From contig OY754964.1 in assembly GCA_963576475.1 (NCBI GenBank), forward strand, positions 1,252,001 to 1,316,000: a stretch of DNA of 64,000 nucleotides, written 5' to 3'. The notes beneath the pieces are model-generated. The model made no database searches. It saw nothing but the letters and a program-made list of their open reading frames with translations, and was not told where the DNA came from. Both the position numbers and the translations under genes were made by a program. Every line of letters starts with the position of its first letter. Position 1 is the stretch's first letter. Positions 21,801-50,785 of this stretch are shown here, piece by piece. The stretch is from Molanna angustata (taxonomy: Eukaryota > Arthropoda > Insecta > Trichoptera > Molannidae).

Positions 21801-24380
21801 AATATAATGGTATGACATATGGAACTGAGTATAATTATATATGTATATCAGTGTAATAATATTGTTCATACATATTTAATGATATCGATACCATTTTGTT
21901 ACATTGCATCACAATCTATTATTTTTAATGTGTTATTACGTAGGTCTTTCAAATTTTTGGTTGTGTCAACTCAATGTTGTGTTAAAAATGATTCTTTTTG
22001 ATTTATATTAAACTACTACTGCAAAATAAATAACATTTGTATAAAACGGATTCTCATTTTACACGGTGAGTAAATTTCATGAAATATTTTACAGGACTTA
22101 AACAAAAATTGTTTTATACATTAATCAATCTTCTATATATTATCATGGTTTTTTTCCCTGTGTAAAAAGAGAGTCCGATGTACGGTGAGAGTCATGTGAA
22201 ATTGGAGAATTCACTGGAAACAATGTACTTAATTTATGGTTAAACCATTAATTTTTAATGTGAAGGAAAACCATTTGATATTACGTATTATTTTCTATTT
22301 AAGATTTGAATAAAAGACGTTTTCTTTGAAGACAGTGGTGTGGTGTCATGTCATATGATAGCAGAATGTGAAATTGACTATAGAAGTGACATTATTTATT
22401 ATTATGGGTTTAACCCAAATTGAATCTCAATTAGATTTATGGATTCTAATATTTTTAGTAGTTGGAGTAATCAACTGTTTACTTATAATTTGTAGTTAAC
22501 AAAAGTGGGAAAACTTATCTTAATAAAAAATATATCATAATAAAGACAAAATTGTTGGTTGTGTGCATAAAACAAGGATGTGTCATCTCTGCTGGTTGCG
22601 TAGCATTCATCATTGGTGTAATTCACATTCTAGTTTGAGTTCAGATACTGGGTATTAATTTACGTTATAATCTAGATGAATCATATAATTTGAAAATTTT
22701 ATGTTCCTACCATCTCGAGATGATTTGAACCATGTCCGAGGCATAGGGTAATTTTTTTGAAGCAAATTTAATTCATTAATCATATAATTATAACTTCCCT
22801 TTATGAGAACCGAAATAAGAGTTTGTGTTGCAAAAGACTGTTAATTATCTTCTGCATCTTTGTATTTTGATGTGTTCAGGGTAATATATGCAAAATCATA
22901 TAATTTTAATAGAAAAAGATAAAAGTTCTTTAGAAATATTGTCATGCAAAAGATTGTTATCGCTACAAGTGGGAACATATATTTACATATTATTATGTAT
23001 GAGGTACATTTAACTTATAGTCAATTTTATGTTCTGTGGTTGAGACAGATGAAGAATATAGCAGTAAGGTTTTAATGAATAGATCTGTATTGTGAAGTAT
23101 TTAACGATTGATCTCTAAGGAAGTATTGAACCATCTCTTTTCATTGTATTCTTGTATTTGATTATATTATTTAAACTTGGGTCTCCATCATCATATTTGT
23201 GCTATACAAAGTACATCATAATATGTATGTTGATTGTTGAATCAATGTTGTACAAATAATGGAAAGTGTAAAACTTAGTGTTTTTATGAGATGACAGTAA
23301 GTAAAATATGTTGCATGCGTTTATTGCGTGCATTTTATAGATAAAGATGGGCAGTTTTGTTTATGCAGTAGCCACATACTGTGATACCTACTGGAAATGA
23401 TCGGGTTTTATTTTATATTTTTAATGATAAGAAATCCACAATTTTAGTAACTCCTATTATTGCCAACTCTATGTAATATCCAATAAAAATCACTAGAGTT
23501 ATTAGAAAAATCATTTACTAGACAACAATTTTATGAAATATGATGGTAGCATAAATAAAACTGCACCTTCAGATGACAATATCATTATATTGTTGTGTTA
23601 CACAATTTATTCAGACGTTGCCAAGAGCTGTGTACACTTTCCATGTATTTCACTATAATCAAAGTAAACAATTGTCAAAAATTACTTTGTAATAAAGAAA
23701 TGCTATGAAAGCAATAAAAAAATATTGCATTAATATTATTGTTTGATTATCTCATGTTCCTATCCTTACATTAATTATTTATTATAATATATGTATTATG
23801 TATTAATTCCACTCTTAAGGTATGTTGTCTATTGACTGGTCCAGATATTGAAGACCATCAAGAATACTTTTATTAATTTTACTGGTTCTGGATACTTTGA
23901 CCAATGTAGTTTGTAAGAGTAAAGGTGTGTTATGTTAATATATCTGGCTTGCAGCTGAACTAAACAGTATTTTCAAAGGAAAATAGGTAAAAAATAAAAT
24001 ACCAAATAGAATAAAGAATACCATTTATTCAATATATTATTTTTTGTGTTTTTTTCTTCATCTATACTCGATAAAAATAATCTTTTGTGTAAAATTTATG
24101 TACAGTAAACATTTCCAAATTTCATATAAATTTTCCAGATTTCAACACTAAAACAATTCACTCAAACATCTCTAGGTGATTTTTAAATCGACAATTCTGT
24201 GGTTTTAGATAAATACCCGTTATAAGTATAAAATATAAATATTAAGTAAAGTTTTAGTGAAAATTATACTACAAGTTCTACTCTTTGTAAAAATATACAG
24301 AACAATACCCTTTATTAGCACTTGTATCATTTGAATAAACATTATTTGCAACAAATTTAATATACAATACATACATATTT

Positions 24381-24590
24381 CGTCAGCCTTCCTGGCTCAG
24401 TTGGCTAGATATCTAACTTCTGAGCGAAAGGTTCAAGGTTTGATTCCCGGTGGAGACACAGTAATTGTTTTGAGTCTGGATCTATGAGACGGTAAATATC
24501 TTATGTGGCGACTTGTTATTGGGTGCATGTAAAATTAATATTTGACATAGTAACCTGTCAGTTGCCCGAGAAGCTATACAAAACAAAAAA
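24381..24590 (+). mobile_element. family-1 SINE
   Basis: It has the tRNA-like head CCTGGCTCAGTTGGCTAGAT, the B box AAGGTTTGATTCCCGG and the body GTGGCGACTTGTTATTGGGT, and ends at AGTTGCCCGAGAAGC. It differs from the 15275 copy by scattered substitutions. Confidence 0.8.
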
Positions 24591-26272
24591 TATACTTGTT
24601 CAATTTAACCTGAAATGTGAGTTTTTAAGTGAAAAATAATCCATAAGTGACAGATTTTTCCGACTGTTTAACAGCCCATATCTGGAGTCTGTATAACAGA
24701 ATAAATACAAACTTATTGAATATGAAAAAGTCATATGATTTTATCGCATACGTTATTGCTGAAATACTCTTAAGTTACTAAGAAAAAGAAGAAGAAATCA
24801 AACCTTGAATACCAGCTCAGAATTCAATTGACTGATCACATATGGCTAATTTGAGTTTGAATGAATTTTTACTCGAAAAATTCATTAAATAAAATTTGTA
24901 CCTACTTATTATATTTATGTTTAATATTAATTGTATTAAAAACATATGTATTGTAGTATTAATTTGTTATTTGCCAGTGTGAAAATTGATTTAGTTTTAT
25001 GATAACTGCCATCGTATGTCAAACATACGTATAATTATTACAATAGTAAATTAATGCTTTATATCTCTAGATAATATTACTCTCAGTTATGTATCTTTAT
25101 GGCTCTCATGTGCTATTGTAAAAACCTTTAAATAATTAAATGTTTCATAGAAATATTTTTCTGAGGGTATACAAGTACATACATAAATTGATTCTTTAAT
25201 TTGGAAACCCGTTAGTCTAATATTTAAAAAATATATATTTGTTTGGCATAGACAATGAATTTATTAGGCACAAGAATAAAAACCAATAAGTTTATGGTCA
25301 TAATAATTTGGTATGAAAGATGTAAAAAAAAATCTTTTTTTACATATTTTTCAATTAGGTTATTTAAAATTGTGATTTTCATTGAAATTTTTCTGTTTCA
25401 TTGTTATTAATAACAAACAGAAAATACTGCCATCTTGATATTTATTTATACGCAAGCGCAATGGAATATTTTTAAGAAAAAATAAAATACTCGCAGTGGG
25501 GAGAACAAAGTATGCATATAATATGACTTCATTAAAAAGAAATATATGATTTGTAACTTATATTATGCATTTTTATCAAATAATATACTTTAATAGACAA
25601 AAGTTTTTGTATGATTCTGATGGCTATGATTCTGTTAGCGATTGAAACACAAAAGATGGAAAAATAAAAGATTGATTTTGAATTATGAGGCAGTTAATGT
25701 TCGCTGCAATTCTACTAAGAGTAGGTATGAAAAAAACATTTTATTGCATTGTGTATACAATAGACACTACTTTGTGTATTTATATTTTTATATAACATTA
25801 TCTACTTACATAAGAACTTGAGTAGAAATGTTAATACATAATTTGGTCAACAAGTGTTAAATTTTTTATTCTGAATATAAATTTTAAATATAGATGTAAG
25901 TTGTATGGCACCTGGAGTTTGAAACACTATAAAAATAATAAAACAACTTTGATTAAATCTACCTACAAACTTAACTCATGACTTGATGTACAATACATAA
26001 ATATATTATATGAAAAATATTTTTAATATTAAATAATTATATGTCCAATATTTACATGGACAATCAAATAATATTGTCAAAGTATTCCATGGTTAGATTT
26101 TTGATTTGCCAGTTTAAAAAATGACGTGTCATCAATGTGCATTCACTAACTTTTTTGTGTTGGTAACCTTGCTTAGTTGACTTGCCTATTTCGCTACTCT
26201 GTAAATTTACAAACATGACTCAGGATACACATCCCAAGTCAGAGGGGCGAAACGTGGCCAGAACTACAAAAA

Positions 26273-26480
26273 TGATCTGACTGTCGATCCAAAGGTCCCG
26301 GGTTCGATTCCCGGTGAAGACATAATTTTTAATTGTGTTTTCAGTCTGGATCTGTGAGACGATTAATATCGTAAGTCTCCAGAATGTGGCAACTTGTTAT
26401 TGGGTGCGTGTTAAATTAATATTTGGCATAGTACCTGTTAGTTGCCCGAGAAGTTATGTTAAATAAATAAATAAATAAAA
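26273..26480 (+). mobile_element. family-1 SINE with altered head and TAAA tail
   Basis: The B box GGTCCCGGGTTCGATTCCCG and body are intact. The first part of the tRNA-like head is replaced by unrelated sequence, or the copy is 5'-truncated. An (AATA)n tail leads directly into the LINE endonuclease fragment at 26484. Confidence 0.7.
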
Positions 26481-26483
26481 ATA

Positions 26484-27012
26484 GGACAGATAAATGTGGA
26501 AGGCCTCACAGGAGCAAAGGCAGAGATTCTCTCGAAGATCATGAAGGAGGTGGACATATTGACATGAAGGAGGTGGACATATTGACATGAAGGAGGTGGA
26601 CATATTGACATGAAGGAGGTGGACATATTGACATGAAGGAGGTGGACATATTGACATGAAGGAGGTGGACATATTGACATGAAGGAGGTGGACATATTGA
26701 CATGAAGGAGGTGGACATATTGACATGAAGGAGGTGGACATATTGACATGAAGGAGGTGGACATATTGACATGAAGGAGGTGGACATATTGACATGAAGG
26801 AGGTGGACATATTGACATGAAGGAGGTGGACATATTGACATGAAGGAGGTGGACATATTGACATGAAGGAGGTGGACATATTGACATGAAGGAGGTGGAC
26901 ATATTGACATGAAGGAGGTGGACATATTGACATGAAGGAGGTGGACATATTGACATGAAGGAGGTGGACATATTGACCATCCAAGAGACCCACATAAGGG
27001 AAAATTATACAT
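26484..27012 (+). mobile_element. LINE endonuclease fragment disrupted by a minisatellite
   Basis: The reading frame GQINVEGLTGAKAEILSKIM before the repeat and VDILTIQETHIREN after it is the N-terminal part of an apurinic-type endonuclease of a non-LTR retrotransposon. The QETH motif carries the catalytic Glu. A 23-bp piece of this frame was then amplified 19 times. Since 23 is not a multiple of three, the reading frame is destroyed. A reverse-transcriptase piece on the same strand starts at 27964 and may belong to the same insertion. Confidence 0.7.
26541..26977 (+). repeat. 23-bp minisatellite, 19 copies
   Basis: The unit is 23 bp, beginning ATGAAGGAGGTGGACATATT and ending GAC. It runs from 26541 to the last copy at 26955. 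The copies appear identical. The unit is derived from the flanking endonuclease codons. Because no frame contains a stop on the complementary strand, three overlapping antisense open frames appear; none is a gene. Confidence 0.97.
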
Positions 27013-27196
27013 GGAAATTGGAGATTTTTTTATTACTCTTTTACTTATTTTATCTTTTATGGCCTTTTATTTTTATTATATTACTTCGAAAATTTTCACT
27101 TGTATATGAATACTGTAAGGTTGCAGATAAACGATGACATATATTGTTATAATTTCAAAGTTTTTTCGTTAACACAGTGGAAGTTCATAGTTACAA

Positions 27197-27311
27197 ATAA
27201 AATATTTATAAAAATAAATAAAAAACACGGTTTTAATCCACAAATGAGAATTTCTCATTTGTGGATTAAAACCGTGTTTTTTACTTATTTTTATAAATAT
27301 TTTATTTATTT
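27197..27311. repeat. palindrome with about 55-bp arms
   Basis: The sequence around AATGAGAATTTCTCATT (centre near 27252) is mirrored outwards through AAAACACGGTTTTAATCCAC on the left and its complement on the right. It lies between two LINE pieces. Probably a fold-back element or an inverted duplication. Confidence 0.9.
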
Positions 27312-27404
27312 ATTTTTTTTTTTACGGCGCTGGCCGATTTACTAATGATATTAATAACAATTAAGCACTACAAATAATAACACTCAATTATTATTATTAC
27401 CATT

Positions 27405-27900
27405 ATACACTTCCTCAAAAGAATTAGCAGATCAAATTGTAAATTATTTAAAAGAGCAAAATAAAATGCAAAAAACGCATCATCAAGCTTTCAATTGGGA
27501 ATAGTTCACCCATCCAGATACTTAACATATCAAAGGATTAGGCTCTGATGAGGTTTCTATACTACCTAACAACCCTACTGATTCCCGAATATTAACGTTT
27601 AAAAAATCTTTAACGATTCTACATGTATTCATTATTACCGTTTTTTGCATTTTTATTATTAAGTTTTTTGATAAATCTATAATTTCTAAATTACGGATTA
27701 ACGATTTTGGAATAATGCCAGTGGCTGAAATAATGAACGGTAATATTATTATTTTACGAGAATGCCAAAGTCTTTTAATCTCGTTACCTAAAGCGGTGTA
27801 TTTTCTAATTTTTTCATCAAAAGTTTTTATAATATTAATAGAATTTGGAATAGCCACGTCGCAAATATATGTTATTTTTTTAATATAATTATATTGTTAT
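27405..27900 (-). mobile_element. LINE fragment with reverse-transcriptase C-terminal frame
   Basis: A - strand frame (27522-27857) reads KIRKYTALGNEIKRLWHSRK and then FIISATGIIPKSLIRNLE. This resembles the C-terminal region found in some insect and marine LINE polyproteins (K..KY..L..EI+R+W ... P+++...G..PK.+...L). The part to its left matches 4715-4860. There is no start or upstream RT core; this is a remnant. Confidence 0.5.
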
Positions 27901-27963
27901 TAGTTACACACAAATTCCTATTCTGTAAATGCTTGTATTCCTTAATAAATAAATAAACAAATA

Positions 27964-29030
27964 AGACCCCAAGAGCTACCGCCCAATCTCCTTGCTGTCA
28001 GTCTTATATAAGTTGTTTGAGAGAATCTTGTCAACAAGACTCACACCCATCTTTGAGTTGGCCCTACCTCAGGAACAGGCTGGATTCCGACAAGGCAGAA
28101 GCACATGCGAACAGGTTCTGGCCTATGATACCGTGTGGAAGAGAGGCCTGTTATATAAGGTTGCCAATATTCTAGGTTCTCATACAATAGTCAAACTGCT
28201 AAACAACATGCTTTTCAACAGAAAGATTAAGGTTCATCTCAACAGCGAAGTCAGCAGCCCCAGGTTTCTGCAGAATGCGCTTCCTCAGGGATCGGTCTTG
28301 TCCCCAGTCTTATTCAATGTGTACACGGCACAATACCTCGTTAACTAAATTCACCTATGCTGAAGATTAGGCAGTAATCATACAAGCCTAGAAATAACAT
28401 CATTTCCAAACTGGATGGTACAACATGGGGTAGCAGTGCTGAAACATTGAGGACATCAGTAATGGCTCTGGTCTACAGCACGGCGGAATATTGTTCCCGG
28501 TGTGGGGGAGGAGCTCGCACTGTGGAAGTCTAGACGCCGAGCTGAACCAATCAATGAGAACCATAACGGGTACGGTAAAATCTACTCAGGTATCGTGGAT
28601 TCACATACTTTTGAACATTGCCCTACCCCTCATTAGGAGAAATCAGGCTACTGTAACGGAAATCAAAAGGATGAAAAACAATCCAGCGCTCCCAGAATAC
28701 ACTTATGTCACACATCCACCAAGAGTGAGACTCAAGTCCCGAAGACCAATTTGGGGAGTGAGGATGAATGGAGGGCTTTATGGACGGACTCAGAAGTGAG
28801 CAACAACAATCCGGTCCGGGACCCCACCATCCATGTCCCTGGTTTCCACCTCCCTCGCAGAGCCTGGGTGCAGCTCAACAAAATAAGAACAGGTATGGGG
28901 TGTTGTAACCATATTTTATGGAAATGGGGCAAGGGGCGGTAGACTGGCTGCGGGGTTTGAATTTAAGGCTCTAGCGAGCTTCATGGACGCAGCCTTTTTT
29001 GGGCGTAGAGGAGCCTAGCCATTTGAAAAG
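27964..29030 (+). pseudogene. broken non-LTR reverse transcriptase
   Basis: The frame to 28348 contains SYRPISLLSVLYKLFERIL, then LPQEQAGFRQGRSTCEQV and LPQGSVLSPVLFNVY, conserved blocks of LINE reverse transcriptases of the Jockey/CR1 type. The stretch between the blocks is shortened. The catalytic YADD block is damaged (about 28356 reads TYAED followed by a stop). The remainder to about 29030 is frameshifted and stop-ridden but still recognisable as RT thumb and C-terminal sequence. It cannot make a functional enzyme. Confidence 0.85.
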
Positions 29031-30017
29031 TAAGTTATTATAGTGAACATACTACAAAGATTTCCATACAATATACTAGATGGAGTACTCCGTGCAATGA
29101 GTGAGTCATGATATATCGCGCATTTGATTTCTTGGTTGGCAACATATTGCAGTTTTCCATACATTTCAACACTTCTTAGATAACTGTTCTCTAAATCTTA
29201 ATGAATGAAGTGTTATTTTCGACAAATAAATCTAAAAACAATTCACATTAGTCGTTATTCTCTATAAAAAACACATGTTTTCTGCCCACCTTGTTGTCAA
29301 ACATGTTGGAGAACATCATTGAACCATAGAATTGACATTTGATTGTACACGGAAATTGGGACATTAGTGTATCACATTCATTTTTCAACAACTATAAATA
29401 ATGTAATTTACAAAAGTTACTCAATGATAATAATAAAAAAATGGCTTAGGATGAGATGTGGTTACAAATTAATTATAATACAATACAGTTTATATGGAAA
29501 TAATAATTTGCCATTTTAAAAGAGAGCGCAGTAATGAAAGATGAACAAATGCTTGATGAATAATTAATTATCTAACAGCTAATCTGTATATATTCAGTGC
29601 CACTATGATGCAGTTTCTTCATCTGTCTAGTGTTACTAGTATCGCAAGTGAATAAAACAATATTGGTACCATAGTACCAATTCCCTTACCCTTACTCTAT
29701 ATATGTATATATTTTTTAATATTATTGAAGCTGTTGGTTATTTCCTAATTAATTAATATTAGGATTTACAATTCAAGAACTAACTGAAAAAGGGTAATTT
29801 TTTATAGCGATCCGGGAGAGTGCAAATAAATATTTGTGCAGATTATAATCAGTAAATCGCAACCCGCAGATATCTGCGGATCACTCAGCTTGAAAGTGAA
29901 TTACCAAGGATTACCCATTACATATATGTTATCAGTTGTAAACAATTTCAAAAACGAATAAACACATGAATTTTTCAAAAAGAAACTATTATAATTAACA
30001 ATATTACAAACATATAT

Positions 30018-30114
30018 ATGATAATCTGTATTCAGAATATAGGCTACGTTGTATAGTAATAATAATATGATAATCTGTATTCAGAATATAGGCTACGTTG
30101 TATAGTAATAATAG
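30018..30114 (+). repeat. 49-bp direct duplication
   Basis: ATGATAATCTGTATTCAGAA through GTTGTATAGTAATAAT occurs at 30018 and again at 30067, apparently without change. Confidence 0.9.
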
Positions 30115-30129
30115 TAAAATACATTTCAA

Positions 30130-30205
30130 CCAGTTCTCACCGACCACCCCCGAGGTTTTCACGGATCACTTTTGGTCCTCGGGCCACCGGTTGGGAAACA
30201 CTGCT
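30130..30205 (+). mobile_element. possible terminal relic of a hAT element
   Basis: The tract CGGGCCACCGGTTGGGAAAC followed by ACTG resembles the right ends of many hAT transposons, which end in ...GTTGRGAAACACTG. I cannot find a convincing left end or target duplication. Confidence 0.3.
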
Positions 30206-30864
30206 ATAGATATATGAGAAACTCATTCATTAACATACAAAAAGTACTGCTATTGTTGATGTTTGCATATAAACTAGCCATTTTGTAAAATGTCATAATA
30301 TGGACCTTGTTTTAGATACTCCATGTAAAATCAACACAATTAAATAAAAGAAAAAACAGCTTTCTTTGTTAATATTTTGTAATGTATGGCACTAAGATCT
30401 TTAAATTACTTTTTAAAGGGATATAATAATTCTGTTGTGGTTCCAAACCTCTCACAATGGCACTGCTTAAACTAATAATGACTATTTTCTTAAACATCAT
30501 AACTATGTACATTATGTGCATTTTTTATTTACAAAAAACTAATGACAAGTGATATTAAATAACATGGTTCATATCTTACTGAAAATCATTTTATTCAATC
30601 ATATCTAATATTTTACATTAAAATTATCATTGATTATTATATTTCAATACAGATATAAAGCAAGATTTTTATTTCATATTAGCTACCGGGTAAATCAGAT
30701 ACATATTCGAGTAGGTCAGTATCAAAAGTGAGATATTTTTGGAGAAAAGTGCAAAATATTACAGTGTATTACTAATTTAGATTTGAATGTATTTAAATAT
30801 TTAAAAAATGATGGTTTTTAGTCCAAACCATTGATTAATTCATTCACACCATCACGGCATATCC

Positions 30865-30985
30865 AGGGACAGGTGTGAGGGTGCGCATGACACATTCGCG
30901 TATTCTCGCACACCAGTCTCATCTCACCTAATAAGGCAACATTCAGAATGGGTGATGAACCTCATTTATCACTTTGAAATAACTA
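30865..30985 (-). repeat. dispersed repeat, related to 63040-63230 and 59920-60010
   Basis: CATTCAGAATGGGTGATGAA and the block of GCGCATGACACATTCGCGTA/ACCAGTCTCATCTC match the complement of sequence at 63085-63200. It is probably a fragment of a LINE 3' region. Confidence 0.5.
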
Positions 30986-31129
30986 ATTATTTTTATTTCT
31001 TAATTATAAATGCGAAAACTAGTAATTTGCATTTGAAAAATGCCATTTTCCAGTTATTTGATAAATAAATTTATTATATAGTCCGTTTCACTAAATAATT
31101 CATTTTTTATCATTGCATTGCTAAGATTT

Positions 31130-31360
31130 CTTAGCGTTGCCAGATGTGACAACATACAGATTATACTGAGTAATTCAGTAGTAGGTATTCGTCACAAATT
31201 AGGTATAATAAAAAAATATTAATGCGTTTTATATTTATTTATAAAAAGAAAGTCTCCGAAATTAAAAGATTAGCGAAATATTGAAAGTGTTGCATATTTG
31301 TAGAAATAAATTCACCAGATATAAAGTATGCAAGCTTGCCAATATAAAAATACAAAAGGA
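31130..31360 (+). repeat. dispersed repeat, second copy at 14935-15200
   Basis: It holds GTTGCCAGATGTGACAACAT at its left and AATTCACCAGATATAAAGTA further right, in the same order as the other copy. No coding content. Confidence 0.6.
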
Positions 31361-33089
31361 GTTATTAAATGGAATGGACAGTACAATTATTGGTATGGCC
31401 TTTTATGCATAGATAAGATAGACATGGATTTTCTGAAATACGCTGGGAATCATCAATGTTCTATTTTCAAATCATATTTGACACAGTAGGAATATTAATT
31501 GTTTCAGTTTCAGATAAACCCATAGTCAGATATGTATGTATGAATGATTTTCAGTAAAAAATAATAAATTATCTAAAATATGGGCTAATTATTTTACACA
31601 ATACAATGTTATGTAGACATTATTTCATTATTATTATTAATGACTTTGGTTTTAATAATTTACTTCAGTTCTACTAACATAACAGAGAAATTAATTAATT
31701 ACATATAATAATAATTCCTCCTTAAAAACAAATATTACAAATTTCAATAACTTCCTTATCTTACACTTATCGAGGACAATTACATCATTAGGATGGTGGA
31801 AAATATATAAATATTAATGTGACGGAAAGCCTGATTCGTCCTTGACCCGTTCTAGTATATATGTACATTATTCAAAATTATTATTGTAGATTCATTTATT
31901 TATTATTTAAAATATTTATGTTGGGATTTTACAAATTTAGTATATCAAAAATAACTACTACTATTTGAAAAATATATCAAAATCTGAATCCAATAACATT
32001 ATAATTACATTTTGTAATTTTTGAAATAGAAATTAAATGTCATATGGTAGTTTTTAATCTTAGGATTTCGTAAAGAATTATAAATATATATTTTTTTGTT
32101 AAATATAAATTGAATCAATTGATTGAGTTTATTCCATTATAATGTTATAAGTTGTTGTTTTAATTGCATTTCCTTTTATTGTCAGCTTCGGCACAATGTT
32201 TACATAATCTTGTTTTAATACAACTCTCTTTTTGACCTGCGGAGTTCATCAAAAGTTATGACAAATTTATTTTATGCCAAAATATTTTATTTACAAAACT
32301 AATAAATGAAATACATTGGTTCTGTTTTAAAAATTTAAATTTTGTCCAATTGATTCATGTCAATTTGTTTAACTTTTTTAATAATATTTAAAACATCCTA
32401 TTTGGAACATGAATGTTTTGTATGTCATGCAAACTTTAGTGCAAATGTAATAAGCGTTACTTTTGTGTATTTAACAATCCTTGCAAATATGTAATAACCT
32501 ACATTTTTGTTAAGTAGCTACCTACTTATTTTATTGTAAAATCATAATTTATTTTACATACTTTGTTAAAAACAGATATATTTGATTCCATATAGCAAGA
32601 AATAAGTAGTTGTTCAAAACAGCATAACATTTGTAGTTAAAAATACTCTGGTAAAATATTGCAGACATTAAAAACATCAAAAATAATATCAGTAGTCGAT
32701 TTTTAAAAATATTAAAAATTAACCTAAATACTTAATTAAACAATATAAATATTTGTGCAAGGAACTGAGTAAGAACATAAAATATTAATTAAAATAATTA
32801 ATTTGTCACTATTCAATAGGAAAATAAATAAATCACAAACACTTTTTAAATTAGAAAATTAAAATAAGTTCACAAATAATAATGTCATAGCAAAAGCGTC
32901 AAGCGATAATTAATTTAAATAATTTTATCAATTTAATTGTGGAGAGGTAGGTACTCGTTTGTTGGGAAAAATTTAAAGGAAACTACGACTCGATCCCCTT
33001 AGCAAAAATACGCAAATTAAATATTGATTCCGTTGCACTGTTTTGTGCGGCGTCAACAGTAAATTGAACTAATTGTCTGATTTCAATTA

Positions 33090-49182
<16,093 letters not shown>

Positions 49183-49262
49183 CTGTGAACAAACAATTCA
49201 ACAATGTGTTAATAATCTTTTTCACAAAATAAAGTTATAAGAAGCTAAGACAATTTGGAATC

Positions 49263-49521
49263 CTTCCCCTTTAGCGCTTTGGTGCGGTTCTATCGGGGTA
49301 CTCTTTGACCATAATCCTGGGATTGGCGAGTCTGGTTATTACATTGAAGCGACTGCCATCTGACCATCGTAACCCTTACAAAGGGGAACCAGACAAATTG
49401 GATCATGGCTACACATAGCTAGTGATATAAATCCGCATTTAGATTTTTTGAAAATCCAAATCCAGAGGTGCGTGACCCGCCCGGATTCGAACCGTCGCGT
49501 CGCGTCGACCTCACGCATGTG
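49263..49521 (-). mobile_element. family-4 SINE with 15-bp target duplication
   Basis: It is flanked by AGACAATTTGGAATC at 49248-49262 and 49522-49536. On the - strand the head contains CGCATGTGAGG-like sequence in complement and the B box GACGGTTCGAATCCGGGC; the 3' body is shared with 15745-15900. It lies 66 bp upstream of the acceptor of exon 49075-49182. Confidence 0.82.
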
Positions 49522-49671
49522 AGACAATTTGGAATCGATTTCAAAAAACAAAAACGATTAACACATCTGACATCTGACTGATTTATATATTTAGTCGAGG
49601 AAAAATAATCGTTCATCAGATTAAAAATATAATAGTCTAAGAGATAACAACATCAAAAAACAATTCATTCC

Positions 49672-49968
49672 CAGGTGGTACCTGGGGAGTAATTTAGTTT
49701 ACAATCAACTTTCTATAGCTGAAAATTGTAGATTTTAGTGTCAATTATATCTTTGTAATTCCTTTTTGTGATCATATACCGTCCAACTGATTACAATGAA
49801 ACTTTGTGATTTGTTTGCGCACAACCAAGAGATATTTCACAAACGGACGGGTTTATATATACAAATAACATACAAGTAAAAATTATATCGAAATAAGGTT
49901 AAAATCTGCAATTTTCACTTGTAAAGAGGATTCGCACTGGTAAACGCAACCACTCCCAGGTGCCAGAA
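49672..49968. mobile_element. possible MITE with CACCTGGGAGT ends
   Basis: GGTGGTACCTGGGGAGT at the left faces ACTCCCAGGTGCCAG at the right, an imperfect inverted pair enclosing about 290 bp of AT-rich DNA. No target duplication is clear. Confidence 0.35.
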
Positions 49969-50220
49969 TTACCTTTTTTGTATCTATATTCAATAAGAAA
50001 GATTATATCAAAAAACCTGCCATTAAAAAATATTAATCGAAAACATTGCTATCTCTCGGACGCAGTTTCATCCATAGTTTCCCCATAAATGACACTGATA
50101 TATGACACTGTCATTTGTAATAAACTTAAAGTAGGTACCCATTATAATAATATAAATTGTAACTACCTATTACCCATAAATAGTTTTACTTACATATAAT
50201 GAATTTGAGTTTTACTTATG

Positions 50221-50512
50221 TACATATGTATAATGGATCGCGTAGCAAGATTGAAGTGGCAATGGGCGGGCCATATTTCAAGACAAGACCCCACAAGATG
50301 GATCCCTAAAATATTAAGATGGAGACCTTGGGAAAATAAGAGAGGCGTCGGAAGACCTCAAAAAAATGGTCCAACGAGATGTGGGGGGTAAAAATTGTCT
50401 GCAGCAGCAACCGACAGAAAGAAATGGAAGAGTATGGAAGAGGCCTATATCCAGCAGTGGAGGACAGAGAGAGAAAATAAGAGGGCAGAAGAAGAAGAAG
50501 AAGAATGATTTT
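50221..50512 (+). mobile_element. LINE 3' fragment with GAAGAA tail
   Basis: The + strand reads MDRVARLKWQWAGHISRQDP, and further on EEAYIQQWRTERE-type sequence after frameshifts, ending in (GAA)n near 50505. It belongs to a different LINE family from its right-hand neighbour. Confidence 0.85.
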
Positions 50513-50519
50513 TGTAAGA

Positions 50520-50785
50520 AATGACCTGATGTGGTTTGGACACAATGAAAGAATCTCAACGAGGAACGGCTGACCAAAAGAATATACGAAGGTGTACGAG
50601 ATGGAGTGAATAGCAGGGGTCGCCATAGAAAGGGATAACATGACCATGTTAATGATATTTCGATCAAAGAGCATGTACGAGACGATGCATGAATGTAAAG
50701 AAAGTCACGAATGTGGCAAGGATAGAAGGGTATGGTGCTTTGTTCTTTCTGCCTACCTCGTCAGGGACATGACGTGATGGTACGT
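50520..50785 (+). mobile_element. decayed LINE fragment (family of 57020-57693)
   Basis: GATGTGGTTTGGACACAATG, CGAGGAACGGCTGACCAAAA and CATGTACGAGACGATGCATG, then TCAGGGACATGACGTGATGG, follow the order of the 57020-57693 element read in its sense direction. Stops and indels are frequent. Confidence 0.8.

Larger units (their letters stand above)
11407..33089. other. 21.7-kb interval between two convergent genes
   Basis: No conserved protein-coding exon is visible between the macoilin stop and the phosphodiesterase stop. Parts next to each stop must be 3' UTR, but no polyadenylation site can be chosen with confidence among many AATAAA/ATTAAA matches. The mobile elements inside are listed separately. 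The stretches 16311-18660, 18851-24380, 24590-26272, 29031-30017 and 31361-33089 are AT-rich and show nothing I can name. Confidence 0.6.

Noticed and set aside
26454..27012. Three overlapping antisense frames of 157-179 codons rich in Cys, Pro and His
   Set aside because: All three frames are open because the 23-bp unit has no stop in any antisense frame. The sense strand shows the origin from a LINE endonuclease.
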